DNA from: Senecio squalidus
Taxonomy: Eukaryota; Streptophyta; Magnoliopsida; Asterales; Asteraceae
Assembly (NCBI GenBank): GCA_910822075.1
Contig: CAJVGC010000591.1
Coordinates: 44,136,611 to 44,200,610 of the forward strand
Direction: 5' to 3'
Length of the DNA stretch: 64,000 nt
In this document: in pieces, positions 33,509 to 43,089 of the stretch
How the letters are laid out: every line of letters begins with the position of its first letter
How positions within the stretch are numbered: position 1 is the stretch's first letter
The notes under the pieces: generated by a model
The model's input: only the letters and a program-made list of their open reading frames with translations
Told to the model about the DNA's origin: nothing
The model's database searches: none
Translations under genes and position numbers: made by a program

Positions 33509-33615
33509 GTTAATGCGGAAGACAAACTAAAGACAAGTTACTACGGCTGTTCAAGTATTACTACTGAAGACTCATTACTACGGATCATTGTTACTACTGC
33601 TTGAAGTTACTACGG
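33509..33615 (+). promoter_or_regulatory. U3 motif cluster of CP-2
   Basis: GTTAATGCGG (33509), GTTACTACGG (33537), ATTACTACTG (33557), ATTACTACGG (33574), GTTACTACTG (33590) and GTTACTACGG (33606), spaced 16-28 bp apart and about 110 bp upstream of the TATA box. The place in U3 suggests an enhancer; that is inference. Confidence 0.7.
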
Positions 33616-33726
33616 AAGAACTTCTTGTCATGCACGTTTAATCTAATAGTTAGAGTTGTAATTAGATTATGTTTTCTTTTAGATAATAATGTAGTTTCCT
33701 AGTTTATCTAGGTTAGCCTCAAGGTC

Positions 33727-33734
33727 TATAAATA
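33727..33734 (+). promoter_or_regulatory. CP-2 LTR TATA box
   Basis: TATAAATA within GGTCTATAAATATAGATCC, conserved in the CP-1 and CP-3 LTRs. Confidence 0.75.
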
Positions 33735-33966
33735 TAGATCCTTGTAGAATAAACGAAACATGTTGTATTGATATCATTGATTAACGCAATTGAGGCTTAT
33801 AATTCGACAAATATATCGTTCTTTATTGTTCTTACTTTTGCAATATATTCATTGTTCGATAACTTGTTAATATTAAAGTGTTCATCCGCTGCTGAACCTC
33901 TTTAATAGATCAAGATCTTAATGAAGGCAAACTATAAGTTATATTAGCTTATTCGATCCTGACAAG

Positions 33967-33983
33967 TGGTATCAGAGCACAGG
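33967..33983 (+). other. CP-2 primer-binding site
   Basis: TGGTATCAGAGCACAGG, two bases after the LTR; initiator tRNA-Met type, identical to CP-1. Confidence 0.96.
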
Positions 33984-34053
33984 AGGTGCTCAAGATCCAT
34001 TGATCTAACAAGTTCTTATAAGACTCAACGAAGGAAGAAACAAATCAACAATC

Positions 34054-35228
34054 ATGACTGATGTATCAATCAACAAAGTTCCTATACTCAATAGCAACGA
34101 ATTTGATCTGTGGAAGCTACGTATCAAGCAACACATCTTGCTATCTGACTACACAGTATGGGATGTTATTGTCAATTTAACAAGCCAGCTACAAACTTTG
34201 CAGCTGATGGACAACCTGGAGTTGTGACTCGTCAACCATTGACTGATCTGAAGAGAAGAGAAAAACAAACGGAGATTAAAGCTCTTAGTATTCTTCTGAT
34301 TGCCATTCCCAATGAGTATCAATCACAATTTGAAGAATATAAAGATGCAAAATCTCTATGGGAAGCATTAGAGAAAAGATTTAGTGGCACAAAGAATACC
34401 AAGAAGAACAAGAAGGATCTTCTTAAGCAGGAATATGAAAATTTCAATGCTTTAAAAGAAGAGAGAATGAGGCAGACGTTTGATAGATACAAAAAGCTTA
34501 CAGGAGAGATGATAAGTGCAGGAGTACAATATGACAAAGATGACATCAATAGAAAGTTTATAAGAGCTCTAGGTAAGGAATGTATTATCTATACTGTCTC
34601 TTACAGACAAGGAGATAAACTTGAAGAGATGGAACTAGACGATCTATACAACGATCTAAGAGTCTTTGAATCAGAGGTCGAAGCAAATAAACCAAGCAGC
34701 AGCAATCACAGTATGAATGATGGTAATACTGCTCTTGTCACAACCTCTGGAGGAACAAAGCATGAAGCTGGAGAAGAGATATCCTTTGAAGCCTTCATCT
34801 CACAAAGCTCCAATCTCACTAGTGATGATATAAAGCAGATACATCAAGACGACTTGGAAGAGATGGATCTGAAGTGGCAAGCGGCCATGTTAGCCTTACG
34901 TGCAAGCGGCCATGTTGTACTTAAATACAGAAATCACAATCAATTAATGAGTGACTCCATTAAATCATTAGAGGAACAAAGAAGGTCAGCTGCTAGGGTA
35001 ATAGATAACTTAGAAAATCAAATTAAATCATACAAAGTAAATGAACAAAGTTATCAAGAGAAAATCAGAGTAGTTGAATGGAAAATAGAGGATCTTATAG
35101 TTAAACTTAAGGATGCTAGGGAGGAAATTAAACGGTTATTGGAGGAAAAAGATAAGGTTGCATTAAATGTAGGAAAATTAGAACATGCTTCTAAATCTGT
35201 TAATGACCTAATAAATCAACAAATCCAC
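34054..35228 (+). pseudogene. CP-2 gag, N-terminal part
   Basis: ATG at 34054 gives MTDVSINKVPILNSNEFDLW. A frameshift near 34165 moves it to the frame open from 34158 to 35306. The capsid (UBN2-type) region follows: DAKSLWEALEKRFSGTKNTK, then FDRYKKLTGEMISAG and YRQGDKLEEMELDD. At about 34905 it jumps from MLALRASGH to VVLKYRNHNQLMSDSI, deleting the CCHC zinc knuckle and the VST-rich linker present in CP-1. A coiled coil (SLEEQRR to about 35200) is intact. At NQQIHG the reading runs into the GY1 LTR, adding about 25 foreign residues before a stop at 35304-35306. The rest of the gag is at 55968. Confidence 0.88.
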
Positions 35229-36416
35229 GGAAACACGAGGCGTTCCAGTTATAATATCAAGAGTCAAGATTACAACAATACAACCGATAAAGAAAACATC
35301 AAATAATATAGATCATGCCAAATGTTACAAAATACATCATAAAGTCGAGGGCGGTAAAACGCCAAGTACAATTTCAACTTCAAAGAAATCAACAAACGGA
35401 TCGTTAAGGAAATTACAATAAACATTCCAAATTCAAATTTCACAAAAGCAAGCGATCCAAAACAACTATGGCATGATCAACAGAAATCCTCAAATTCCTG
35501 CAAAGCGTTAAAACGACATCAACAACATGTTGGTGAATTATTCGCAATTTTAAGTAAAAAGTGACCCATCAACAAGTTTCAATAAACATTATAATTTCAA
35601 ACATCATATCTTGTTATACAATCCAATAGTGAGAGGTACTATGCCTAGACTATCATACACTGAACCTGACCACGTAAATTAACCCCTATCCTAAGGGGTA
35701 TCAATCCAAAGGCAACCAATTATGAAATACGGCCATAACAGTCACTCCTTTGGACGGCCTAGCGAGCGATGAGGGTTTGGTCAAACCCAAACAGATTTGT
35801 ATATATGAAACCGCGGGCAAAAGCTTAATCAAGTGTATAAGGGGAGGCTCCTCGAGCCTAATGATACTTAATCTAAGGCAGACCTAAATCACTGGTTAAA
35901 CAAGATAATTTGTAAAGTCCCGCTTACAAGCAGACAATTTTAAAACACGCTTTACAGCCCAAAAATAGTAAAGACAAGGGCTACGAATAACTCACTGTAA
36001 AAGCTCAACAAATGAATCGGGTACACAACCACGGAGCTACAACTCCACTGTCTAAGTGCCTTAAACAATAAACAACATAGTCTCAGTATCTCTATAAGTT
36101 TAGGTCTGCTTTAGCCTTGTCGGTTAAGATTAAGTTAAATAAAATATTTCAATGATCGATCAGTTTAATCAAGATGACGTATTTAGGATGACGATGTTCC
36201 GTGCCAAAAAGGGCCGACGGGAAAGATATCGATCATTCACGTCATAACTGATAATTCGAAAAGAATAATATTCTGAGTCGAAACGACTTCTAGGAGTATT
36301 GGTTGAAAGGAATATTGTTTCCAAGTTTTATTAGTTCGGCCAAGGTCAACATCGAAGAGGTTGACTTGGTCTAAGTCAAAGATGTTGACTTTATAAAAGT
36401 CAAACGTTAGGGAAGT
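35229..36416 (-). repeat. LTR-6 (GY1 3' LTR), distal part
   Basis: The LTR 3' half in minus orientation. It starts at GGAAACACGAGGCGTTCC, lacking about 20 bp of the usual tip (TGTCACACCCCGC...AGC). It includes the 730-bp stretch (about 35518-36247) that is deleted from LTR-7. It ends at GGGAAGT, where CP-3 is inserted within the TTGAC array. Confidence 0.88.
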
Positions 36417-36975
36417 TGTCAGGATCAAATAAGTTAATATAACTTATAGTTTGCCTTCGTTAAGATCTTGATCTATTAAAGAAGTTCAGCAGCGGATGAA
36501 CACTTTAATATTAACAAGTTGTCGAACAATAAATATTGTAAGAATATGAATAAGTAGGAACAAATAATATTGTCGAATGTTAAGCCTCAATTGTATTAAT
36601 CAAGATATCAATACAACGTGTTTTCTATCTTACAAGGATCTATGTATTTATAGACCTTGAGGCTAGCCTAGATAAACTAGGAATCTACATCGTTATCTAG
36701 AAAAGGAAACATACTTCAAATACAATTGAAACTCTATCTAATAAACTAAAACTTGCATGACAAGAGTCCATCCGTATTAACTTGTAGTCAAACCGTAGTA
36801 ACTTGGACCATCCGTAGTAATGAACACTTCCGTATTAACTTGTTGAACAGCCGCATTAACTTGTCTTCCGCAGTAACTTCTTAATAACTTCCGTATTAAT
36901 CTTGTAAGTTACTTTATCCGTTGTTAGAAATATTGTTTAGGAGTTAAACTATTTTGACTAAGTTATAACCCAACA
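36417..36975 (-). repeat. CP-3 3' LTR
   Basis: 559 bp. In plus orientation it runs from TGTCAGGATCAAATAAG to ATAACCCAACA, closely matching the CP-2 LTR. U3 (36775-36920) has CCGTATTAACTTG, CCGTAGTAACTTGG, CCGTAGTAATG, CCGCATTAACTTG and CCGCAGTAACTTC: the family motif, here often followed by TTG. Confidence 0.94.
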
Positions 36976-36985
36976 ATCTCCCCCT
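36976..36985 (-). other. CP-3 polypurine tract
   Basis: The minus strand reads AGGGGGAGAT directly before TGTTGGGT of the 3' LTR. Confidence 0.92.
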
Positions 36986-37083
36986 AACCTTGAACTTTTA
37001 TAAGCAATCAAAAGTACAAGTTTCCATGCTTCAACAGTATTAACTATTTCATTACAAAACAAGTTTAACTACTTTCAAGTTAA

Positions 37084-40000
37084 CTACACATTTCTTCTTT
37101 CGTCCTTGTCTTGCCATTCTGCTTCCTTTCCTTTTGTTCGTTCTTCAGTGATTTGTACCAAAATACTCCAAACTAATTCATGTGCTACTCTTGAATCAAG
37201 AAGTCTATATAGCTTGACTTTAATCAGTTCTTTCAAAGTCTTCAAGTCATGTGGATACCTTTTATCCACTAAGTAAAACTCCATGGCTCCATGTCTTCTC
37301 ACGATTGAGTAGACTCCACTTCGTTCATAAACAAACCAATTGACGACTGGATTTGTAGGACCTCCTTTCTTGAACACTGAACTAGTCTTTTCATATCCTG
37401 GTTCAAACAAACCACATAAGCAGTCCATAGCATGATCAGTACCTGCACATTCACCTCTGCGATGAGAGTATTTGACTCTTCCTACTTCGTACACTCTCTC
37501 TAAATCATCTCTTGTGAAATCCCTTATAACTCTGTGGAAGGCTGGAACAATTGTTTTTGATTTGTCTTTCCTTGTGACCTTATATTCTGTCCCCATTTGT
37601 CCACCAATAAATTCCCAATCGATGATTATAGGAGGCTTCACAGCTAAAGGTGTAAACCTTAGTCCTTCTAGATTGTTAATAAAGGCTGAACAATCTTCTT
37701 GTGTAACTTCAGGATTATCATCTTGTTCTTCCACATTAACTTGTTCTTGTTTTACTTGCATAAATGGAATGGTAGGAATTTCTTGAGAAGTAATTGGATC
37801 AGTAGCAGTTTCTACTCTTCTTTTCTTTGCAAGAGAAACTCTTTTAGATGCTATCTTCTTCCTCTTTAGCTTCTCAGGAGGGTTTGACACAGCTCGAGCA
37901 GTACTAACAGGTTCCTTTCCTTGTTCATTAAGAATCCTTCTGCCAGTTTCAAGAGCAATCTTCATAACTTTCTCCATATCTTGCTTTTTCTTCTCTTGAA
38001 TCTTGACAAGTGCAGCTGTTCTTTAAACATCTTTCTTCTTTTCCTTTTCAACTAATTCCAACAAACTTGCCATCTTCATAGGTCCTAAAGACCTACCACT
38101 ATAACCTTTTGTCTTGAGATAGGTGACAAATTTCTGCCTATCTTCAGCAAGCTTAGCTTTTGTGGACTCCTTCTTCCCAAGTACTTTCTTCTTCTCAGGC
38201 TTGGGTTTGGCTTTCTTTTGTAGCAGGAGTTCATCTCTTTCAAGTATCTTCTGGGCAAGCTCAGCATCTGCTTTTTCTTGAGCTTTAAGTTGAAGCTCTT
38301 CCTGAATCTGCTCATCTGCCATCTTTTGAGCATGAATAGCATCCTCCTCAACAATCTTCTTTAACCTTTCTCTTTCAGCCTGAGTAAGTTCTTGATTATG
38401 TTCTTCCTCAGCAGCAAGCTTCTTTAGAAACTCAGCAGATGCTCTTTCTTGTTCCATTCTTTCCCTCTCTAATTCTGCTAGCCTATTTTTCTCATCTCTT
38501 TCTGCAGCAGCCTTCTCTCAATGTTGTCTTTCTTCTTCCTTCTTTTCTTCTTTGGATTTCTCCACAACCTTTCCTTTGCCTTTTTCATGGTGTTCTGGGT
38601 CATCAAGATTAACCTTTTGAAGTCTTCCCTTCTTTGTAGTGATGAACCCAACCCTACTTTTCTTTGTCTCAGTACCTGCAGACCTAGTAACAGGTTTTTC
38701 AGAAAAAGCAACAGGTTTGTCCAAAGAATCTTTTGGTATCATAGCTGCTGCTGCTCTTTAACGTGCAACTGCTTCAGCTATTTGTTTCTTTCTTTCAGCT
38801 TCTGCTTTCTCTTTTTATTGTTTCTTCTTTTCTTCTTTAATTTTGTCAAGCTGTGATGCTAAGGTAGACTCATCAGTCATGCCAATTGTTCTTGCCATTT
38901 CTTGTTGTATTATATCATCCGCAGCAACTTGTTCATCAACAATAGGAGCAGGAACTGTAGATGCTATGGTAGTGATTGTTGTGGCTTCAGAAAGAATGGC
39001 TTGAAATGTATGAGTTGCTTGATAAAACGTTGGAGGTATTGTTGTAAGCAGCTGTGGTTGTGTATCTATGGGACTCTCCGTAGTAACTGAAATGCTGACA
39101 GTATTAATGGTGCGTAGTAACCATCTCAGCATCAGTAGTAACCATCTCCGTAGAAACTAGGATATCCGTAGTAATGGCAGCTGTCTGAGGAGCAGTAGTA
39201 ACAAGGGGGTCCGTAGTAATGAATTCCTCCGTAGGAATTACTACTTCTTCAATTTCTATTTCCATCTCATGGTCCCCCTCAACTGTTTCTTCCATTATTT
39301 GCTCCCCCTAAACAACTCCTTCATCCCCCACCATTCCCTCACCTTCTTCGTCCACTAACATACCTTCTCCTTCTTTTTCTGTCTCCCCCTTAGGATTACT
39401 ATCAATCTCCATGTCCATATCCTCTGTTTCAACCTCCATGTCTTCAGTTTGTTCAGAGGTTGCAGTGATAACTGTTTCATCACTTTGTCTTTCTTCTCCC
39501 TTGCTCTCTTCAGATGATAAAATTTGTATCTCTTTTACTTTCTCCCCCTTTTTGTCAGCTGGAGGAGTATCATCAGAGGAAGAAGAGCTTGATGGCCTTG
39601 GAGATGTTCCAATGCAATTTGTGGTGGTTCTTTTTGGCAAGAGTTGAGCTGATAATAAAGCTTGTTGAGCCAGCAACTAATGCACCAAACCTGTTAGAGT
39701 GGCAAGAGTTTCCTCTTGTTTATCCACCTTAACTATGACAGCTTTGTACAAATCCATCAATTCATTTTGTTGATTAGAGCTACCCTCACCCCTTGCCTGT
39801 TGGGTACCAACAGGTGGTTGATCATAGGGTGTAAAGATACTTTCCTGCCTAGCAGAAACATGTATCTCCCCTGTGGTTTCTTGGCACCACGGACCACTTT
39901 CCAAAGATGAGAACCAGTCATCATCAAAGGTTAGTGTTCCCTTGGTTTGGTTCTTAGTGATGTTAATACTGTCCTGAGCTTCACTATAAGAAGTGATTGC

Positions 40001-41189
40001 TGCAGTAGTATTAGCCCTCCCCAAATGGTCACCCCCCTCCTTATGGACCACCTCAGTGAGCAAGGGGGTATGCTCAATGTGTTCCCCTGATTGTATCTTT
40101 CCTGAAGATGATTCAGGTAAAGACTATTGAATGTGTGAGAGTGGGGTAATTTGAGACACAAGAGGCTGAGGAATCCTCTTGGTTCTTCTGGTGAAAGCAG
40201 CTATGGATGGTGAGTGAGGTGTAGAAACTGTGGGTGAAGTCACAAAAGTGGTGACTGTGGCAGTTGCAACTGGAGTAGAACTCACAGTAGCAACTGGAGG
40301 TACACTTGCAGTAGAAACTGTAGTTGTAACCTCAGGGGTTATAACCTCAGCACTTGCAACAGAATCGCAGTGGTGCTTCTGGTTGTTACAATAGAAGATG
40401 GTGGCTGGGACAGAGGTGCAGTCACTTGTCCCTCATCTTGTGAACTTGTGACCACCATCATTGTTGAAAACAATGGTGTCACATTAGAAGAACTACCTTT
40501 ATTAATTTTTCTCATGTTTGTAAAAACTTTTCTTGTATGTGCATGAGAAGAGAAAACATTTTCAGATCTAGTAAGATCTTGTAATTCACAGTTGAAAATG
40601 TGTTGGAGAAATCTTGGATACATTAGAAATTTATGTTTAATATTGACCAAGTTCCATTTCATTCCTTCAAAAATTAAATTTGAAAAATTGTATGTTTGGT
40701 TGGTAGCCAAACACACCATGGCAGTAGCTAAAGAAGAGCTACCTTCATGCCAACCCGTTCTCTTTTGAGATAAACATTGTTGCAAAGTATGCGACAAGAA
40801 TTTCCATTGGGGGGACAACTTAGCTTTTTGAAAAGTTGAAATATGTAAGTCCCCCTCATATCCCATTCTTTCAAAATTTTCAATAATAGTTTCATTAGAG
40901 ATATGTGTTCTACCTGCTGCATCACGGAGTTGTAGATGTGTGCGCAATGTTGCCTCTGAAACGGTTATTGCTTTGCCATCCACTGTGGCATTGATGACAG
41001 GTACATCCCCATCAGTATTAAGTTCTGCGGAGGTCCAGAAATCCATTATGTGTGATTCATGGATTTCAGGGTTTATTGTTAACGCCAGTTTAATGTGGGA
41101 CTGCCGCAAGAAGTCGATAATGGGATGGAAATCGGTATTGTCATCAAGTTTAACCAAGAATGCCACCATGTTGTGTGTCATATGAAACT
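37084..41189 (-). pseudogene. CP-3 env-like ORF
   Basis: The most complete env-like gene in the window, on the minus strand. N-terminal block (41181-40500): MTHNMVAFLVKLDD, FLRQSHIKLALTINPEI, SEATLRTHLQLRD, MGYEGDLHISTFQKAKLSPQ, LQQCLSQKRTGWHEG, FLMYPRFLQHIF. Next are a serine/threonine/valine-rich part with VTT/VST repeats (40400-38900), a strongly charged coiled-coil region (38742-38023; EKADAELAQKILERDELL), and a conserved C-terminal block (37800-37084; IIDWEFIGG, FHRVIRDFTRDDLERVYEVG, NPVVNWFVYERSG). Stops and frameshifts break it near 40339, 39676, 39304, 38815, 38517 and 38020. The start codon region was removed by the LINE. No clear signal peptide or membrane span is visible, so an envelope role is not supported by the sequence itself. 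Confidence 0.82.
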
Positions 41190-42296
41190 GTAATTTTTTT
41201 TTTTTTTTTTTGGTAAAAGGGAATGCACCCCGGTAAATTATATAACCAAAAAAGAGCGTTGAAGTACAATGGATATAGGTGAAATCCTATATCTCAACCC
41301 ATTACATGGGCAACAACCAAAAAGAAACTACAAAACCAAAACACCTATATAAGAGAGACATGCCTCTCATAACTACCCTGAAAACTATCACTTTCTACCC
41401 TTCCTACTAAGCTGGAAATCACGAAACTCCTGAAGAGAACCCTGAAGATCTACGACTTGGTCTTCATAGCCATCATAACCATCATAACCGTAATCTTCAT
41501 CTTCAAGCTGTTGACCCCCATACATATATGAACCATATCCCCCTTCATCATCAGACGTATCAGAAGCATTGATACAATTATCCCATTTCTTTTTCGAACT
41601 CTGAGGACGACCATCCTTCTGATCCTTGCCTGCAGCAGCAACCGAAGCACTCGAACCACTCGAGACCGCAACACCTTTGTTCTTTTCCCCAATAATGCCA
41701 GGATCAGTGTCCTTAGGGTTAGTCTCCTTAGGCTGAGAAGTAACATGCTCCACAGTTAAACCCTCAAACGGATTATTAATAGGCACATTTGGGTTAACAC
41801 CATTTGAGGGTTTCACATTCCCACCTTTCTTTTGTTCCCAAATCATTGTCGACTTAGGTTTATTCATCCGAAGGCCAACAAAAGCCTTTGGATCAGTCCC
41901 CTTCTTCTTTTTACGGTGCTTAACCTCCGTAAAACCATCATCAGTTCCGTCTTTATCAGTAGCCCTACCAACCCTACTTGAAATAGGGACAATTTCCTCG
42001 GTAACCCGTTTAGGACACACGTTAGTATCATGACCAAAACAGTGGCAATCAACACAATGAGGGGGTTTCCACTCATACTCAACTCGAATATTTTCCGTCA
42101 GATAACCTTCCCCATCCTCAACAGGGACCGCCATAGTAACCTCCTTTTTTAAAGCTACAGCCGCATCAATCTCAATCAAAGCCCTGGCAAAACTGATTCT
42201 ACCCCACGAATCATCACACATAGAACTCGTAAAAGCATCCAGCATGACAGGTTTCCCAATTTGCGTAGCAATCAAGCTCAGACCATCAGCCGAATA
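41190..42296 (-). mobile_element. 5'-truncated LINE (L1-like) with ORF1 part and poly(A)
   Basis: On the minus strand it ends in a poly(A) of about 20 (T run at 41192-41211) after ...GCATTCCCTTTTACC. ORF1 (42296-41388, about 300 codons, open at the 5' end) reads SLIATQIGKPVMLDAFT, then RISFARALIEID, YEWKPPHCVDCHCFGHDTN and C, a zinc knuckle typical of plant LINE ORF1 proteins. It continues with a lysine-rich and then acidic tail (DDEGGYGSYMYGGQQLEDED). ORF2 (endonuclease and reverse transcriptase) is absent, so between ORF1 and poly(A) there is only about 200 bp; this implies internal deletion or a short non-autonomous LINE. It inserted at the very start of the CP-3 env-like ORF. I see no target-site duplication. 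Confidence 0.85.
41388..42275 (-). CDS. LINE ORF1 protein, partial
   Basis: 295 codons from the first in-frame ATG, open at the 5' side. ORF1 proteins of plant LINEs bind RNA in the retrotransposition particle. Visible are the conserved region before the zinc knuckle (residues 1-75: GKPVMLDAF, MAVPVEDGEGY), the knuckle CVDCHCFGHDTNVC (residues 76-89), a basic stretch KHRKKKKG at about residue 120, and a glycine/tyrosine/aspartate-rich acidic C-terminus (residues 235-285). No internal stop, unlike the retroelement genes around it, which suggests a younger insertion. The N-terminal part, which would include DUF4283, is missing through 5' truncation. Confidence 0.75.
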   Translation of the reverse strand: MIATQIGKPVMLDAFTSSMCDDSWGRISFARALIEIDAAVALKKEVTMAVPVEDGEGYLTENIRVEYEWKPPHCVDCHCFGHDTNVCPKRVTEEIVPISSRVGRATDKDGTDDGFTEVKHRKKKKGTDPKAFVGLRMNKPKSTMIWEQKKGGNVKPSNGVNPNVPINNPFEGLTVEHVTSQPKETNPKDTDPGIIGEKNKGVAVSSGSSASVAAAGKDQKDGRPQSSKKKWDNCINASDTSDDEGGYGSYMYGGQQLEDEDYGYDGYDGYEDQVVDLQGSLQEFRDFQLSRKGRK

Positions 42297-43089
42297 TGCA
42301 AGAACATTGCTAAGAATGTATAAACGATTTAGATTATAACAAGCAATTAGACCCAGGATTTATCAAATATTGAAAGAAAATTTAGGGATTTTGATTGTAA
42401 CGGTAACTTTTAGAAGATTTAGGGTTCTTTAAGAAAGGTAAGTACTCAAACGGTTAAAAAGATCCCTATTTATACGGTGAAAAATGTAACAACTTGGCGA
42501 TTGGGATTTGACGCGGGTGATGATTAAAAGTAACGGTGAATTGGAGATTGCCACGTGTCAATTGTAGCTGTACCTCGCGCCTGAATTTTAAAAATTAGGT
42601 CCAATAATCAAGCGCCAAGTGTAAAAGTTAGTTACAAGTTGTATTTTGAGTTGTCAAATCACCATTAATCAAGGAATACTTATTGATTAAGAAACCTTTT
42701 AATACGGTGAATTGCAGTATTAACAAATAATAACCGTAGTAAGTTGGTTAATGACCGTAGTAATGGTACACGAGCCGTATTAACTGGACTGTCCGTAGTA
42801 ATGTGAATTACTATCAGTATTAACCATAGGTCCGTAGTAACAACAATACTAAGCAGTATTAACCATTCCGTCCTTATTATTAGATTAAGGGCAGTAGTAG
42901 TTAAACCTTCCCTTAATACTGACAATTTGGCCGTACTAATAATACTTTGGTTAAAATTTGTTTCTACTATTGATGTTGCAGTAGTAACATAGTACAATAC
43001 TAAAAAGTAAGGCACTTGTTGCTTATGTTAAGGTTACTACTACTTCTCGAAGGGACTTTAAAATAGAAATACTAAGAGAGAGGATGATA
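42297..43089 (-). promoter_or_regulatory. CP-3 pol-env spacer with motif cluster and TATA
   Basis: Non-coding. Between 42713 and 42990 there are about 12 copies of the family motif (CAGTATTAAC, CCGTAGTAAT, CCGTATTAAC, CCGTAGTAAC, GCAGTAGTAAC) in plus orientation. Moving toward the env-like ORF on the minus strand, there follow a CACGTG G-box (42552-42557) and TATAAATA (42467-42474), then CT-rich sequence. The same order is found in CP-2 (60587-61339). Confidence 0.65.

Larger units (their letters stand above)
33403..33964 (+). repeat. CP-2 5' LTR
   Basis: 562 bp, TGTTGGGTTATAACTTAG to CGATCCTGACA, with the primer-binding site two bases further on. U3 has six near-perfect copies of (G/A)TTA(C/A)T(A/G)C(G/T)G between 33509 and 33615. 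The TATA box TATAAATA is at 33727-33734. It interrupts the GY2 LTR; CACTG precedes it as the likely target duplication, but the element's other end lies outside the window. Confidence 0.93.

Noticed and set aside
33967..33983. tRNA gene fragment
   Set aside because: It is the primer-binding site complementary to the tRNA 3' end, and only 12-17 bases long.
41192..41211. Poly(T) as a terminator
   Set aside because: It is the poly(A) tail of the minus-strand LINE.
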